Assembly (NCBI GenBank): GCA_964017065.1
Contig: OZ024792.1
Location: forward strand, 3,529,754 to 3,593,753
Direction of reading: 5' to 3'
From: Haliclona indistincta
Lineage: Eukaryota > Porifera > Demospongiae > Haplosclerida > Chalinidae
Length of the DNA: 64,000 nucleotides
Shown: one piece after another, positions 23,201 to 34,320 of the stretch
Layout of the letters: each line of letters opens with the position of its first letter
Position numbering within the stretch: the first letter of the stretch is position 1
The notes under the pieces: generated by a model
Databases searched by the model: none
What the model saw: the letters and a program-made list of their open reading frames with translations, nothing else
Told to the model about the DNA's origin: nothing
Program-made: the position numbers and the translations under genes

Positions 23201-26200
23201 GGGTTTTGTGAATTCGCGGTGGGACCCCAAAGGTGCACCCTTGGGGTACCCTTTGGGGTTCTGTGAATTCGCGGTGGGACCCCAATGGTTTACCCTTGGG
23301 GTTTTGTGAATTTGCGGTGGGACCCCAATGGTGTACACTTGGGGTTTTGTGAGTTCGCGGTGGGACCCCAATGGTGCACCCTTGGGGTTTTGTGAATTCG
23401 CGGTGGCACCCCAATGGTGCACCCTTGGGGTACCCTTTTGGGTTCAGCGAATTCGCTTTGGGACCCCAATGGTGCATCCTTTGGGTTTTGTGAATTCGCG
23501 GTGGGACCCCAATGGTGCACCCTTGGGGTTTTGCGAATTCGTGGTTGGACCCCAATGGTGCCCTCTTGCGGTTTTGTGAATTCGCGGTGGGACCCCATGG
23601 TGCACCCTTGGGGTTTTGTGAATTCGCTGTGGGACCCCAATGGTGCACCATTGGGGTTTTGTGAATTCGCGGAGGGAACCCAATGGTGCACCCTTGGGAT
23701 TTTGTGAAGTCGCAGTGGGACCCAAATGGTGCACCCTTGGGGTTTTGTGAATTCGCAATGGGACCCAAATGGTGCACCCTTTGCGTTTTGTGAATTCGCG
23801 ATGGGACCCCAATGGTGCACCCTTGGGGTACCCTTTTGGGTTCTGTGAATTCGTGGTGGGACCCCAATGGTGCACCCTTGGGGTTTTGTGATTTCGCGGT
23901 GGGACCCCAATGGTGCATTCTTGGGGTTTTGTGAATTCGTGGTGGGACCCACATGGTGCACCCTTGGAGTTTTGTGAATTCGCTGTGGAACCCAAATGGT
24001 GCTCCCTTGGGATACCCTTGTGGTTCTGTGAATTCGCGGTGGGAACCCAATGGTGCAACCTTGGGGTTTTGTGAATTCGCCTTGGGACCCCAATGGTGCA
24101 CCCTTGGGGTTTTGTGAATTCGCGAAGGGACCCCAATGGTGCACCCTTGGGATTTTGTGAATTCGCAGTGGGACCCAAATGGGGCACCCTTGGGGTTTTG
24201 TGAATTCACAGTGGGACCTAAATGGTGCATTCTTGGGGTTTTGTGAATTCGCGGTGGGACCCCAATGGTGTTCCGTTGGGGTTCTGTGAATTCGCGGTGG
24301 GACCCCAACGGTGCACCCTTGGGGTTTTGTGAATTCGCGGTGGCACCCCAATGGTGCACCCTTGGGGTTTTGTGAATTCGCGGTGGGACCCCAATGGTGC
24401 ACCCTTGGGGTTTTTTGAATTCGCGGTGGGACCCCAATGGTGCATTCTTGTGGTTTTGTGAATTTGCGGTGGGACCCAAATGGTGCACCCTTGGGGTTTT
24501 GTGAATTCGTGGTGTTACCCCAATGGTGCACCCTTGGGGTTTTGTGAATTCGCGGTGGAAACCAAATGGTGCACCCTTGGGATATCCTTGGGGTTCTGTG
24601 AATTCGCGGTGGGACCCCAATGGTGCACCCTTGGGGTTCTGTTAATTCGCTGTGGGACCCCAATGGTGCACACTTGGGTTTTGTGAATTCTCGGTGGGAC
24701 CCCAAAGGTGCACCCTTGGGGTACCCTTTGGGGTTCTGCGAATTCGCGGTGGGACCCCAATGGTTTACCCTTGGGGTTTTGTGAATTCGCGGTAGGACCC
24801 CAATGGTGTACCCCTGGGGTTTTGTGAATTCGCGGTGGGACCCCAATGGTGCACCCTTGGGGTTTTGTGAATTCGCGGTGGCACTCCAATGGTGCACCCT
24901 TGGGGTACCCTTTTGGGTTCTGTGAATTCGCTTTGGGACCCCAATGGTGCACCCTTGGGGTTTAGTGAATTCGCGGAGGGACCCCAATGGTGCACCCTTG
25001 GGGTTTTGTGAATTCGCAGTGGGACCCAAATGGTGCACCATTGGGGTTTTGTGAATTCGCAGTGGGACCCAAATGGTGCACCCTTGGGGTTTAGTGAATT
25101 CGCGGAGGGACCCCAATGGTGCACCCTTGGGGTTTTGTGAATTCGCAGTGGGACCCAAATGGTGCACCCTTGGGGTTTTGTGAATTCGCTGTGGGACCCC
25201 AATGGTGCACCCTTGAGGTACCCTTTGGGGTTCTGTGAATTCGTGGTGGGACCCCAATGGTGCACCCTTGAGGTTTTGTGAATTCGCGGTGGGACCCCAA
25301 TGGTGCAAACTTGGGGTTTTGTGAATTCGCGGTGGGACACCAATGGTCCACCCTTGAGGTTTTGTGAATTCGCGGTGGGACCCCAATGGTGCACCCTTGT
25401 GGTTTTGTGATTTCGCGGTGGGACCCCAATGGTGCACCGTAGGAGTTTTGTGAATTCGCGGTGGAACCCCAATGGTGCACCCTTGGGGTACCCTTGGGGT
25501 TCTGTGAATTCGCGGCGGGACCCCAATGGTGCACTCTTGAGGTTTTATGAATTCGCGGTGGTACCCCAACGGTGCACCGTTGGGGTTTTGTGAATTCGCG
25601 GTGGGACCCCAACGGTGCACCCTTGGGGTTTTGTGAATTCGCGTTGGACCCCAATGGTGCATCCTTGGGGTTTTGTGAATTCGCGGTGGAACCCCAATGG
25701 TGCACCCTTAGGGTACCCTTGGGGTTCTGTGAATTCGCGGCGGGACCCCAATGGTGCACTCTTGAGATTTTGTGAATTCGCGGTGGTACCCCAATGGTGC
25801 ACCCTTGAGGTTTTGTGAATTCGCGTTGGGACCCCAAAGGTGCAAACTTTGGTTTTAGTGAATTCGCGTTGGGACACCAATGGTGCACCGTTGGGGTTTT
25901 GTGAATTCGCGGTGGGACCCCTATGGAGCACCGTTGGAATTTTGTGAATTCGCGGTGGAACCCCAATGGTGCACCCTTGGGGTTCTGTGAATTCGCGGTG
26001 GGACCCCAATGGTGCACCCTTGGGGTTCTGTGAATTCGCGGCGGGACCCCAATGGTGCACCCTTGGGGTTTTGTGAATTCGCGGTGGGACCCCAACGGTG
26101 CACCCTTTGGGTTTTGTGAATTCGCGGTGGGACCCCAACGGTGCACCGTTGGGGTTTTGTGAATTCGCGGTGGGACCCCAACGGTGCACCCTTGGGGTTT

Positions 26201-28755
26201 TGTGAATTAGCGCTGGACCCCAATGGTGCACCCTTGTGGTTTTGTGAATTAGCGGTGGTACCCCTAGGTGCACCCTTGGGGTTTTGTGATTTCGCGGTGG
26301 GTGCATTCTTGGGTTTTTGTGAATTCGCGGTGGGACCCCAATAGTGCATTCTTGGGTTTTGTGAATTTGCGGTGGAACCCCAATGGTGTACACTTGGGGT
26401 TTTGTGAATTCACAGTGTGACCCCAATGGTGCACCATTGGGGTTTAGTGAATTCGCGGTGGAAACCAAATGTTGCACCCTTGGGATACCCATGGGGTTCT
26501 GTGAATTCGCGGTGGGACCCCAATGGTGCACCCTTGGGGTTCTGTTAATTCGCTGTGGGACCCCAATGGTGCACCCTGGGGTTTTGTGAATTCGCGGTGG
26601 GACCCCAAAGGTGCACCCTTGGGGTACCCTTTGGGGTTCTGTGAATTCGCGGTGGGACCCCAATGGTTTACCCTTGGGGTTTTGTGAATTTGCGGTGGGA
26701 CCCTAATGGTGTACACTTGGGGTTTTGTGAGTTCGCGGTGGGACCCCAATGGTGCACCCTTGGGGTTTTGTGAATTCGCGGTGGCACCCCAATGGTGCAC
26801 CCTTGGGGTACCCTTTTGGGTTCAGCGAATTCGCTTTGGGACCCCAATGGTGCATCCTTTGGGTTTTGTGAATTCGCGGTGGGACCCCAATGGTGCACCC
26901 TTGGGGTTTGCGAATTCGTGGTGGGACCCCAATGGTGCCCTCTTGCGGTTTTGTGAATTCGCGGTGGGACCCCATGGTGCACCCTTGGGGTTTTGTGAAT
27001 TCGCTGTGGGACCCCAATGGTGCACCATTGGGGTTTTGTGAATTCGCGGAGGGAACCCAATGGTGCACCCTTGGGATTTTGTGAAGTCGCAGTGGGACCC
27101 AAATGGTGCACCCTTGGGGTTTTGTGAATTCGCAATGGGACCCAAATGGTGCACCCTTTGCGTTTTGTGAATTCGCGATGGGACCCCAATGGTGCACCCT
27201 TGGGGTACCCTTTTGGGTTCTGTGAATTCGTGGTGGGACCCCAATGGTGCACCCTTGGGGTTTTGTGATTTCGCGGTGGGACCCCAATGGTGCATTCTTG
27301 GGGTTTTGTGAATTCGTGGTGGGACCCACATGGTGCACCCTTGGAGTTTTGTGAATTCGCTGTGGAACCCAAATGGTGCTCCCTTGGGATACCCTTGTGG
27401 TTCTGTGAATTCGCGGTGGGAACCCAATGGTGCAACCTTGGGGTTTTGTGAATTCGCCTTGGGACCCCAATGGTGCACCCTTGGGGTTTTGTGAATTCGC
27501 GAAGGGACCCCAATGGTGCACCCTTGGGATTTTGTGAATTCGCAGTGGGACCCAAATGGGGCACCCTTGGGGTTTTGTGAATTCACAGTGGGACCTAAAT
27601 GGTGCATTCTTGGGGTTTTGTGAATTCGCGGTGGGACCCCAATGGTGTTCCGTTGGGGTTCTGTGAATTCGCGGTGGGACCCCAACGGTGCACCCTTGGG
27701 GTTTTGTGAATTCGCGGTGGCACCCCAATGGTGCACCCTTGGGGTTTTGTGAATTCGCGGTGGGACCCCAATGGTGCACCCTTGGGTTTTTTTGAATTCG
27801 CGGTGGGACCCCAATGGTGCATTCTTGTGGTTTTGTGAATTTGCGGTGGGACCCAAATGGTGCACCCTTGGGGTTTTGTGAATTCGTGGTGTTACCCCAA
27901 TGGTGCACCCTTGGGGTTTTGTGAATTCGCGGTGGAAACCAAATGGTGCACCCTTGGGATATCCTTGGGGTTCTGTGAATTCGCGGTGGGACCCCAATGG
28001 TGCACCCTTGGGGTTCTGTTAATTCGCTGTGGGACCCCAATGGTGCACACTTGGGTTTTGTGAATTCTCGGTGGGACCCCAAAGGTGCACCCTTGGGGTA
28101 CCCTTTGGGGTTCTGCGAATTCGCGGTGGGACCCCAATGGTTTACCCTTGGGGTTTTGTGAATTCGCGGTAGGACCCCAATGGTGTACCCCTGGGGTTTT
28201 GTGAATTCGCGGTGGGACCCCAATGGTGCACCCTTGGGGTTTTGTGAATTCGCGGTGGCACTCCAATGGTGCACCCTTGGGGTACCCTTTTGGGTTCTGT
28301 GAATTCGCTTTGGGACCCCAATGGTGCACCCTTGGGGTTTAGTGAATTCGCGGAGGGACCCCAATGGTGCACCCTTGGGGTTTTGTGAATTCGCAGTGGG
28401 ACCCAAATGGTGCACCATTGGGGTTTTGTGAATTCGCAGTGGGACCCAAATGGTGCACCCTTGGGGTTTTGTGAATTCGCGGTGGGACCCCAATGGTGTT
28501 CCCTTGGCGTTTTGTTTATTCGCGATGGGACCCCAATGTTGCACCCTTGAGGTTTTGTGAATTCGCGGTGGGACCCCAATGGTGCAAACTTGGGGTTTTG
28601 TGAATTCGCGGTGGGTCACCAATGGTCCACCCTTGGGGTTTTGTGAATTCGCGGTGGGACCCCAATGGTGCACCCTTGGGGTTTTGTGAATTCGCGGTGG
28701 GACCCCAATGGAGCACCGTTGGAATTTTGTGAATTCGCGGTGGAACCCCAATGGT
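17247..28755. repeat. Satellite block B, 43-bp tandem unit
   Basis: The same family as block A resumes directly after the MITE, in the unit that was broken. It contains many longer units with GGGGTACCC. The block includes the longest minus-strand open frame in the window (18767-22768, 1,333 codons), made only of the 43-residue repeat. It stops mid-unit at CCCCAATGGT (28755), where the 8-kb insertion begins. Confidence 0.97.
21780..28467 (+). repeat. Higher-order repeat: two tandem copies, 3,378-bp spacing
   Basis: 21780-25157 and 25158-28467 follow the same order of variant units at an offset of 3,378 bp, becoming 3,377 after a single-base deletion before about 24480/27857. Marker units include GTAGGAGTTTTG, GCACCCTTAGGGTACCC, TTAGCGCTGGACC and GGAAACCAAATG. 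Only scattered base changes separate the copies. Boundaries are accurate to about one unit. Confidence 0.82.
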
Positions 28756-28767
28756 CACAGGACGAAT
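28756..28767 (+). repeat. Left terminal inverted repeat of the 8-kb insertion
   Basis: CACAGGACGAAT, matching the inverted right end at 11 of 12 positions. It is followed at 28803-28814 by GTGTAGCACATA and then by related TGATACACATA and TGATACACC words, which look like subterminal repeats. Confidence 0.65.
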
Positions 28768-29565
28768 ACATGTATTTAAGCTATATTTGATTGTGATCAA
28801 ATGTGTAGCACATACGATGCATCAGTTTTGATACACATAAGCCACAGCATCAAACATAGTTCACACACACTATTCGTTTGATTCATGTTTATCTGCTATC
28901 TCATCTGTATCACACAGGTTACCATATGTGATACACCTGAACAACATCTGAGACAGATACAACAAATGTGTATTATATATGTATCGAACGTTGCTCAATT
29001 ATGTAACTAACATGAATCAAAAAATAATACCATACTATGAATACTTCATTATCTTAAAAAATATATTATAGGTTATTGCAATGTAAAAATAATGATGTAA
29101 GGTAACTGATACATACAGGGTGCTCGAGATAGAAGAGTAAAACATTCACTACTAGATGCAAACATAGTAATAATTATGGTGCTTCCGCAGAATACCACTG
29201 CTCATCAGCTGCCCTAGGCAACATTCATTATTAATTTTAGTGATAGTTGCCTTGGACAGGACGCACATGGCAATTGTCCTTACAGCTTACTCTGACAACT
29301 CAGTTGTATCAACATACATATGAGCATGCACAGTTCGCTTCAGTTATAGCACGTAAGAAACAACTGCATGGGGTTAAAAATATTACTGTACAGATAAACA
29401 AACATACAAGAATTCAGTGAACTCTAATTGTTCTCATTAAGCTTTATTTGCTGTGTCTGCTAAATTTCAAGTGCAGAAACATTCACTTCACAGATCATTT
29501 CAACTGAAGAAAAAGAAACTTGATAAAAACAGAAGATATGGCTACACAAGCATGCATATAAAACC
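28768..29565. other. AT-rich left arm of the 8-kb insertion, no gene seen
   Basis: The first 200 bp are rich in short related words (GTGTAGCACATA, TGATACACATA, GTATCACACAGG, TGTGATACACC), probably subterminal repeats of the insertion. The remainder is unremarkable AT-rich sequence, with no convincing open frame, RNA gene or second repeat. Confidence 0.6.
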
Positions 29566-29568
29566 TAA

Positions 29569-29584
29569 AGGCCATTCACACTGG
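29569..29584 (+). repeat. Harbinger left terminal inverted repeat
   Basis: AGGCCATTCACACTGG, directly after the TAA duplication. A second TTCACACTG word occurs further in, at about 29630. Confidence 0.9.
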
Positions 29585-29601
29585 GCCCGACAACCGAATT
29601 C

Positions 29602-29675
29602 AATGCGCATCGAATGCGCATTCGTCGCGTTCACACTGAATTCGGTTTTGGGCGATTCGCATTGGATGCGCATTC
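29602..29675. promoter_or_regulatory. Left subterminal ATGCGCAT motif cluster (putative Harbinger binding sites)
   Basis: AATGCGCAT at 29602-29610, the full palindrome AATGCGCATT at 29613-29622, and GGATGCGCATTC at about 29664-29675. The same motif is clustered at the other end of the element. Repeated palindromes close to both ends are the expected form of transposase or Myb-like protein binding sites; binding itself is inference. Confidence 0.55.
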
Positions 29676-29882
29676 AGCCAATCCACCTCCGGAGGTGGAT
29701 TACAACCGAATTGGGTTCCTACGAAAATTATATTCATTGCAAAGCAATAAAAGTCATGTGAGTGGCTCCGCCTAGCTACCACGTGTACGTACTTCGTGTC
29801 GATGTTCAAGATCTAGCCCGGGCGCCTGTTCAAGATCGACAGTGTTACCGAGTCTACTGACAAATCCCGAGTCCTAAGCAAC

Positions 29883-31180
29883 ATGGCCAGTGGTTGGACC
29901 GACGCAGAAACAAGAACTTTGATATCTACTTGGGGAGAGACGAACGTTCAAAGGCAACTGGACAGTGTCAAAAGAAACAAAGATATCTACCAAAAGCTAG
30001 CGTCAGCTCTTGAGGAGCATGGATTTACCAAATCCTGGAAGCAATGTCGAGTGAAGGTTAAAAATCTGACACAAAGATATAGAAAGGTCAGGCAAATGAT
30101 TGTTGTAGTGCTATGATTAATATTTTTACGTCCATTAGATTAAGGACAACAACAATGTAAGTGGCAAAGGCAGGAAATCATTTCCGTACTTCGACTTAAT
30201 CGATGAAATTCTGGGCACTACAGCTGCTTCACAGCCACTAGTTTTACTGGAGAGCGGTGGTGGCGAAGATCAATTATCTGGACCACCACCCACTCTAGCC
30301 ACTCCATTGCCGTCAAGTGATCCTTTCGACAATGACGGCGAAGGTTTGTTGTTCTTTATGAATCTGTGTGTGATAATTATTATTATGTATTTTAGAAGCT
30401 GACTCGGACATTGAGGATGAATCAGGTAAATCGTAATATCGTATCATAATTACATCTATAATAATAATAATTCCTTTGTAGCAGATGTTGTTCAGCCTCT
30501 CAATTCAATTACAAGTTCAACTAGTAGTGATAGTTCCTCAGGTAAGTTTTTTTTCTAGAAATTGAACATGCCTAATCTAAGAATAATAGAATCTCAGACA
30601 TCTTCTGGTGCAGAAGCTGGCAGTAGTAGTAGTAATACCTCCACTACTAGCAGTAATTCAGAAACTAGCAATACTTCTGCTATTGTTCGCACATCTGGTA
30701 CTATCTCAGCTACTAACAGGAAAAGAGGTGTGTAACATTAATTTGTAATTATGATAGAGAAATAATTGTTTATTCTAAAACAGCCTTACCAAGCAAACCA
30801 ACAAATCTAACAAAAGAGGTGCTAGTCGAGCTGAATTGGTAGAAATCGTCCATAAAATGGATGTAGAAGCAGAAGAAAGATTCCAAGAAAGAGAGGAAAA
30901 GAGGTTGAAAATGTTTCTGGATGCAGAAGAAAGACGAAGGAAGGATTTGTTTGAAGAGGAGAGAGAGATGAAAAAGCTCGAAAGAGAGCACGATGAACGC
31001 ATGCAGACAATGTTTATGGGATGCATGCAACAGATGATGACTGCATGTTTTGGCCAGCAATACTCACAAGTGAGAGACGATTCTTCATATTACCCACATA
31101 CCCCACAACGTGGGCAGTTCAGTCAGTCGTCAGCACATCAATCGTCAACTCCTCGGCCATTTTACTCTTTACCTCCGTAA
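29883..31180 (+). CDS. Harbinger Myb/SANT-like DNA-binding protein (6 exons)
   Basis: Accessory protein of PIF/Harbinger elements, thought to bind element ends and help the transposase reach DNA in the nucleus. Proposed exons: 29883-30086, 30139-30343, 30396-30425, 30482-30541, 30614-30731 and 30784-31180; all junctions are GT-AG and the total is 1,014 nt (337 residues plus stop). Residues 4 to about 94 form the trihelix Myb/SANT-like domain, with GWTDAET at the start and the family hallmark SGKGRKSFPYFDLIDEILG at the end. A Ser/Thr-rich linker (about 95-205) is followed by a charged, probably coiled-coil stretch (224-283; EAEERFQEREEKR, EEEREMKK) and a Gln/Ser/Pro tail. The start is the first ATG (ACATGG context). 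The fifth donor was set at GTAACA (30732) because only that phase keeps exon 6 open. The exon-4 acceptor is a TAGCAG tandem site that may add or drop one codon. Confidence 0.85.
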
Positions 31181-31334
31181 TTCCATGGACAAGAAGAGTG
31201 ATTGACAGTAACCATGATCGTCAAATGTATCAACAACAACAATGTATCAACATAATCAACAACATTATTATTATTCACTCATTTATCAACATTCACTGAT
31301 TCATCATCAACAATAATAATGTCAACAAAATTGT

Positions 31335-32730
31335 TTATTCACTCGCTAGTTTATTTTTGATTGCATTTCTAATATCTTCAGCTGATTTACAACCGGCGGC
31401 ACTGGTGTCTATTGTGGCAGCTAGTGTAACTGTAGTTTGCTGTTGCTGTGTATCATCTCTCCACTCATCTTCAAAGTGGTCACCGTACTTCTCACAAATG
31501 TATTGTAAAACCACACAAGTAGCTGTCACTGCTACAACATTTTCTAACTTGAAATCGAGCCTCTTCAACAAACACCTCCATCGTCCCTTCAGCCTTCCAA
31601 ACGCATTCTCTACTACCATTCTAGCCCGACTCTGTCTATAGTTGAAATGTTTCTTATCTTGAGGAGTGTGTTCATTCTCTGTATACGGCTTCATTAGCCA
31701 AGGCATTAAAGGATATGCTGGATCCCCCAATATCACCAACGGAACACTGCAGCCATCCATCCTTTCAGTCCAAGAAGGAAACAGCTTTCCTTCTATACCT
31801 TTGGAATATAGAGTTGAGTTTGCAAACACTCTTGCGTCATGAACCTTTCCCGGCCAACCAGCATAGATATCCAAAAAAAGGCCTCTGAAATCAACGACCC
31901 CTTGAAGTATCATCGAATAAAAACCCTTACGGTTATAATAATCAGAAGCACTGTCTAAGGGTTTAATGATGGGAATGTGCGAGCCGTCTATAGCGCCAGC
32001 TGTTTGTGGGAACCCCCAACAATCTTGAAAACCTCTTACTACTTCTCTAAGAGATTCACCTTGAGGGATGTAAACAAACTTGCTCAATAGTTTCGTTGCT
32101 ATAACCGTACAAGTTTCAACAACAATAACACAAACAGTAGAGAGTCCGATACCGAATAGATTAGAAATGGTACGATATTCACAATTTGTAGCAAGCTTCC
32201 AAATTGTAACTGCCACCCTTTTCTCAACACTGATAGTTTCTCGAAGCCGTGTCGTCTTTTTTTTGATGTAGGGTCGCAATTCATTACAAAGTATAGTAAA
32301 GGTATGCTCAGTCATTCTCAGATTGTCTTTCCACCAGCCTGTTCCGTACCTTCCGTTTTGTATATCGTGCCACCACTGTTGGCTTCTTGGCCAACTCCAC
32401 ACACTGCGTGGAATACTTGAATTCGCTGTCAGAAACAAAACATGTCTCCTGTAGAAAATAATTGGTGTGAAAACTTGCCATCAGTACAGTACGCAAAGCA
32501 CTCATACAACACACAGAAATAGACCTCAGCCTCCTTTTTCTCATAAACTGGTGTTCTCTCAGTCGAATTCTCTGCTCCTCCATAAATGAACTCAGTCTTC
32601 TTCTGTGTTCTCTTCTTTCACGATCTCTTTTTCTCCGTGTTGCTATTCTACGCATTCGTCGTGAGTTCTTGTTGTACAGCAACCAAAGCTGAGCGAACAG
32701 AAGCAAGATAACAGCGTCATGAGCGTCCAT
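31335..32730 (-). CDS. PIF/Harbinger DDE transposase (HARBI1-like, 2 exons)
   Basis: Cut-and-paste transposase that cuts at the Harbinger ends and inserts at TWA sites. Proposed exons on the minus strand: 32730-32493 and 32425-31335, joined across a 67-bp GT-AG intron; the total is 1,329 nt (442 residues plus stop). Exon 1 gives an Arg-rich N-terminus (residues 24-45), a likely nuclear signal. A helix-turn-helix region lies around 145-187 (YRTISNLFGIGLSTV). The DDE_4-type catalytic domain shows GAIDGSHIPI (D226), GDPAYPLMPW (D314) and VVENAFGRLKGRW (E352), with GWPGKVHDARVF between. All three acidic residues are present. The frame of exon 2 has an upstream TGA and no ATG before the catalytic region, which is why the splice is needed. 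An in-frame ATG at 32748 would add six residues. An AATAAA overlaps the stop codon. It lies tail to tail with the Myb-like gene. Confidence 0.9.
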
Positions 32731-32863
32731 GATCTGAGGAGCTAGCATGCGCGCTGTAGGCAAGGCTATGGGCGTGGTATCAGTAGTCACGTGATGATTA
32801 CGCATTGCAAAATGAAATTGCGAGCTTTCGTTTTTGCAGTGTGAACGCAACGCGTGTGGATTC

Positions 32864-32910
32864 AATGCGCATTCAATTCGCATTGGCTGGAAGCGAATTC
32901 GATGCGCATT
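32864..32910. promoter_or_regulatory. Right subterminal ATGCGCAT motif cluster (putative Harbinger binding sites)
   Basis: The palindrome AATGCGCATT at 32864-32873, a degenerate AATTCGCATT just after it, and GATGCGCATT at 32901-32910. These mirror the left-end cluster. They also lie upstream of the transposase gene, so they could take part in its regulation (inference). Confidence 0.55.
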
Positions 32911-32920
32911 CAAACCGGCT

Positions 32921-32937
32921 CCAGTGTGAAAGGGCCT
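32921..32937 (-). repeat. Harbinger right terminal inverted repeat
   Basis: CCAGTGTGAAAGGGCCT, the inverse of the left end with one inserted base and one change, directly before the TAA duplication. A second inverted copy (CAGTGTGAACGC) lies at about 32837. Confidence 0.9.
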
Positions 32938-32940
32938 TAA

Positions 32941-34065
32941 GAGATACATAATAATAACAGAACCGAGGGAAACATGCCTAACACAGAAAATGAGGAAGAC
33001 ATTATGGCGAATACAGATCGGAAGACATTGCTACAACGGAAACCAAACCAAGGGAGAGATTGCTAGAACACATCTTAATATGCATGTAAGTGTATGAAGA
33101 TGGAAATTAGCTGGCTTGCCTTTCTGATGTACAAGTATCCTTGTGTTTGTGAATTGAAAATCAAGGGTAGCAATACGAAGGATACGAAGGATCAACAAAT
33201 CTACTATAGAGATGACTAGGCATGCATGATGACTACGAAGGAAAACAATAACAGAAACTGAGGGATTATAATGTATACTTCTCAATCTACGAACGTGTAG
33301 GCCGAAATATTAACAGTTCTAACACTTGCTTGCAATAGACAAACGCACACAAAATAATTATTATTATGCTCTTGTTATGCTCAAATAACAACAGTCTCAC
33401 TGCAGCTACAATCCTGAGCCCCAGTTCCTGAGCTGTCAGAGACAGCCACCCATTATTTCCTCAGGACAGCAACACAGCTAAACAACTCAACTGGTGCTAC
33501 CAGTGAACTCTACTGCACAGAAGCTAAGACCACCTATATATGATACATAGTAAAACCACAGCTAGTGCACTAACTTCTGATATACCTTTAAAAATATAAG
33601 GCCATGCAGTCTCGAGAAGAAGCGCGCGTACACACACAGCTAGTATAAACACGCACCACAGCTACAGCAGTATAGTGGCCTGGGTAGAGGGCGCCTATGT
33701 AGCAAAAGAAATGGTATAGTTACACAAGAGAATAGTTAAACACCTATAACTTGCTTCCTCAGTGGAAATCTTGAGAACGCAGAGCGAAGTTCACCATGTA
33801 CATACGTGATGCCTCTTTCTCCAGCAGAGTGAAGAACGGCTAGTCTCAACAGAGTAACTATCACCCGGGCACACACAGTATACCTGCATATAGTAGTGAG
33901 TCTCAGTGCACTGTGCCACGGCGTACCGTGCTCCGGCCGGCGATCTAGCCGAGTATTATAGCAAAGCAACCAACACAAGAAGGCACTACAGTCTAGTAAG
34001 TCTATACTGAGTAACAATTTAACACTGCCAGCCAAGCCACAGTCTGATGAATACAGTATCCCGTA
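32941..34065. other. Unique AT-rich sequence, no gene supported
   Basis: Lies between the Harbinger right flank and the promoter-like stretch. No recognisable domain, repeat or RNA gene. A 151-codon minus-strand frame (34191-33736) enters this stretch but resembles no family I know and crosses two good splice donors, so its length is not taken as evidence of coding. Confidence 0.5.
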
Positions 34066-34069
34066 ACAC

Positions 34070-34205
34070 TCACTCGCTGTTGTTGTTTCGGCCATTTTGT
34101 TTTGAGCAAGTCTTACGTAATAGTTGTTTTGATTGGACAGATTTTTGGCGCGGGTATTTGCAGCTGTAAATCCATCGCCATCTTTGCTCATCGACGTCTA
34201 CGTGG
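34070..34205 (-). promoter_or_regulatory. Promoter/first-exon-like stretch (possible captured host gene 5' end)
   Basis: On the minus strand two ATGs sit in YY1-like contexts, CAAAGATGGC just downstream of the ATG at 34191-34189 and AAAATGGCC at 34095-34093. After the second ATG, 22 coding bases are followed by a strong donor, GTGAGT (34073). Upstream and between lie an inverted CCAAT (GATTGG, 34131-34136), an E2F-like TTTTGGCGCG (34143-34152) and GACGTC (about 34194). This grouping is typical of a metazoan housekeeping-type promoter with a short first exon. No further exon could be identified, so this is a suggestion only; the motifs are short and could arise by chance. Confidence 0.3.
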
Positions 34206-34320
34206 CCGTGGACTGAAACACTATGCAAGTATGTGTTCTCATTACAGTTACTATTATGCTAAACTTAGGTTACAGTACTAAGCCTCTACCTTTTTGCTAG
34301 CTTACTAATACTGGCTAGCT

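Larger units (their letters stand above)
29569..32937. mobile_element. Complete PIF/Harbinger DNA transposon (3,369 bp)
   Basis: Flanked by TAA on both sides (29566-29568 and 32938-32940), the TWA-type 3-bp duplication typical of PIF/Harbinger. The left end reads AGGCCATTCACACTGG and the inverse of the right end AGGCCCTTTCACACTGG; further in, both ends share AATGCGCATCGAAT. It encodes the two proteins of the family in convergent orientation, a Myb/SANT-like protein (+) and a DDE transposase (-), with 154 bp between their stop codons. Both reading frames can be spliced through without a stop, so the copy looks complete and possibly recently active. It is nested inside the 8-kb insertion. Confidence 0.93.

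Noticed and set aside
30770..31060. Minus-strand frames of 62-96 codons
   Set aside because: They are shadows of the charged coiled-coil exon of the Myb-like gene.
31357..31641. Plus-strand 94-codon frame
   Set aside because: It is a shadow of the transposase gene on the opposite strand.
32308..32949. 213-codon minus-strand frame treated as a separate gene
   Set aside because: Its middle part (from the ATG at 32730 to 32493) is the proposed first exon of the transposase. The rest is the element's terminal repeat on one side, and intron plus a shifted frame of exon 2 on the other.
33736..34191. 151-codon minus-strand frame as a protein gene
   Set aside because: No family resemblance, and two good splice donors lie within its first 40 codons. 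The region is reported only as promoter-like.
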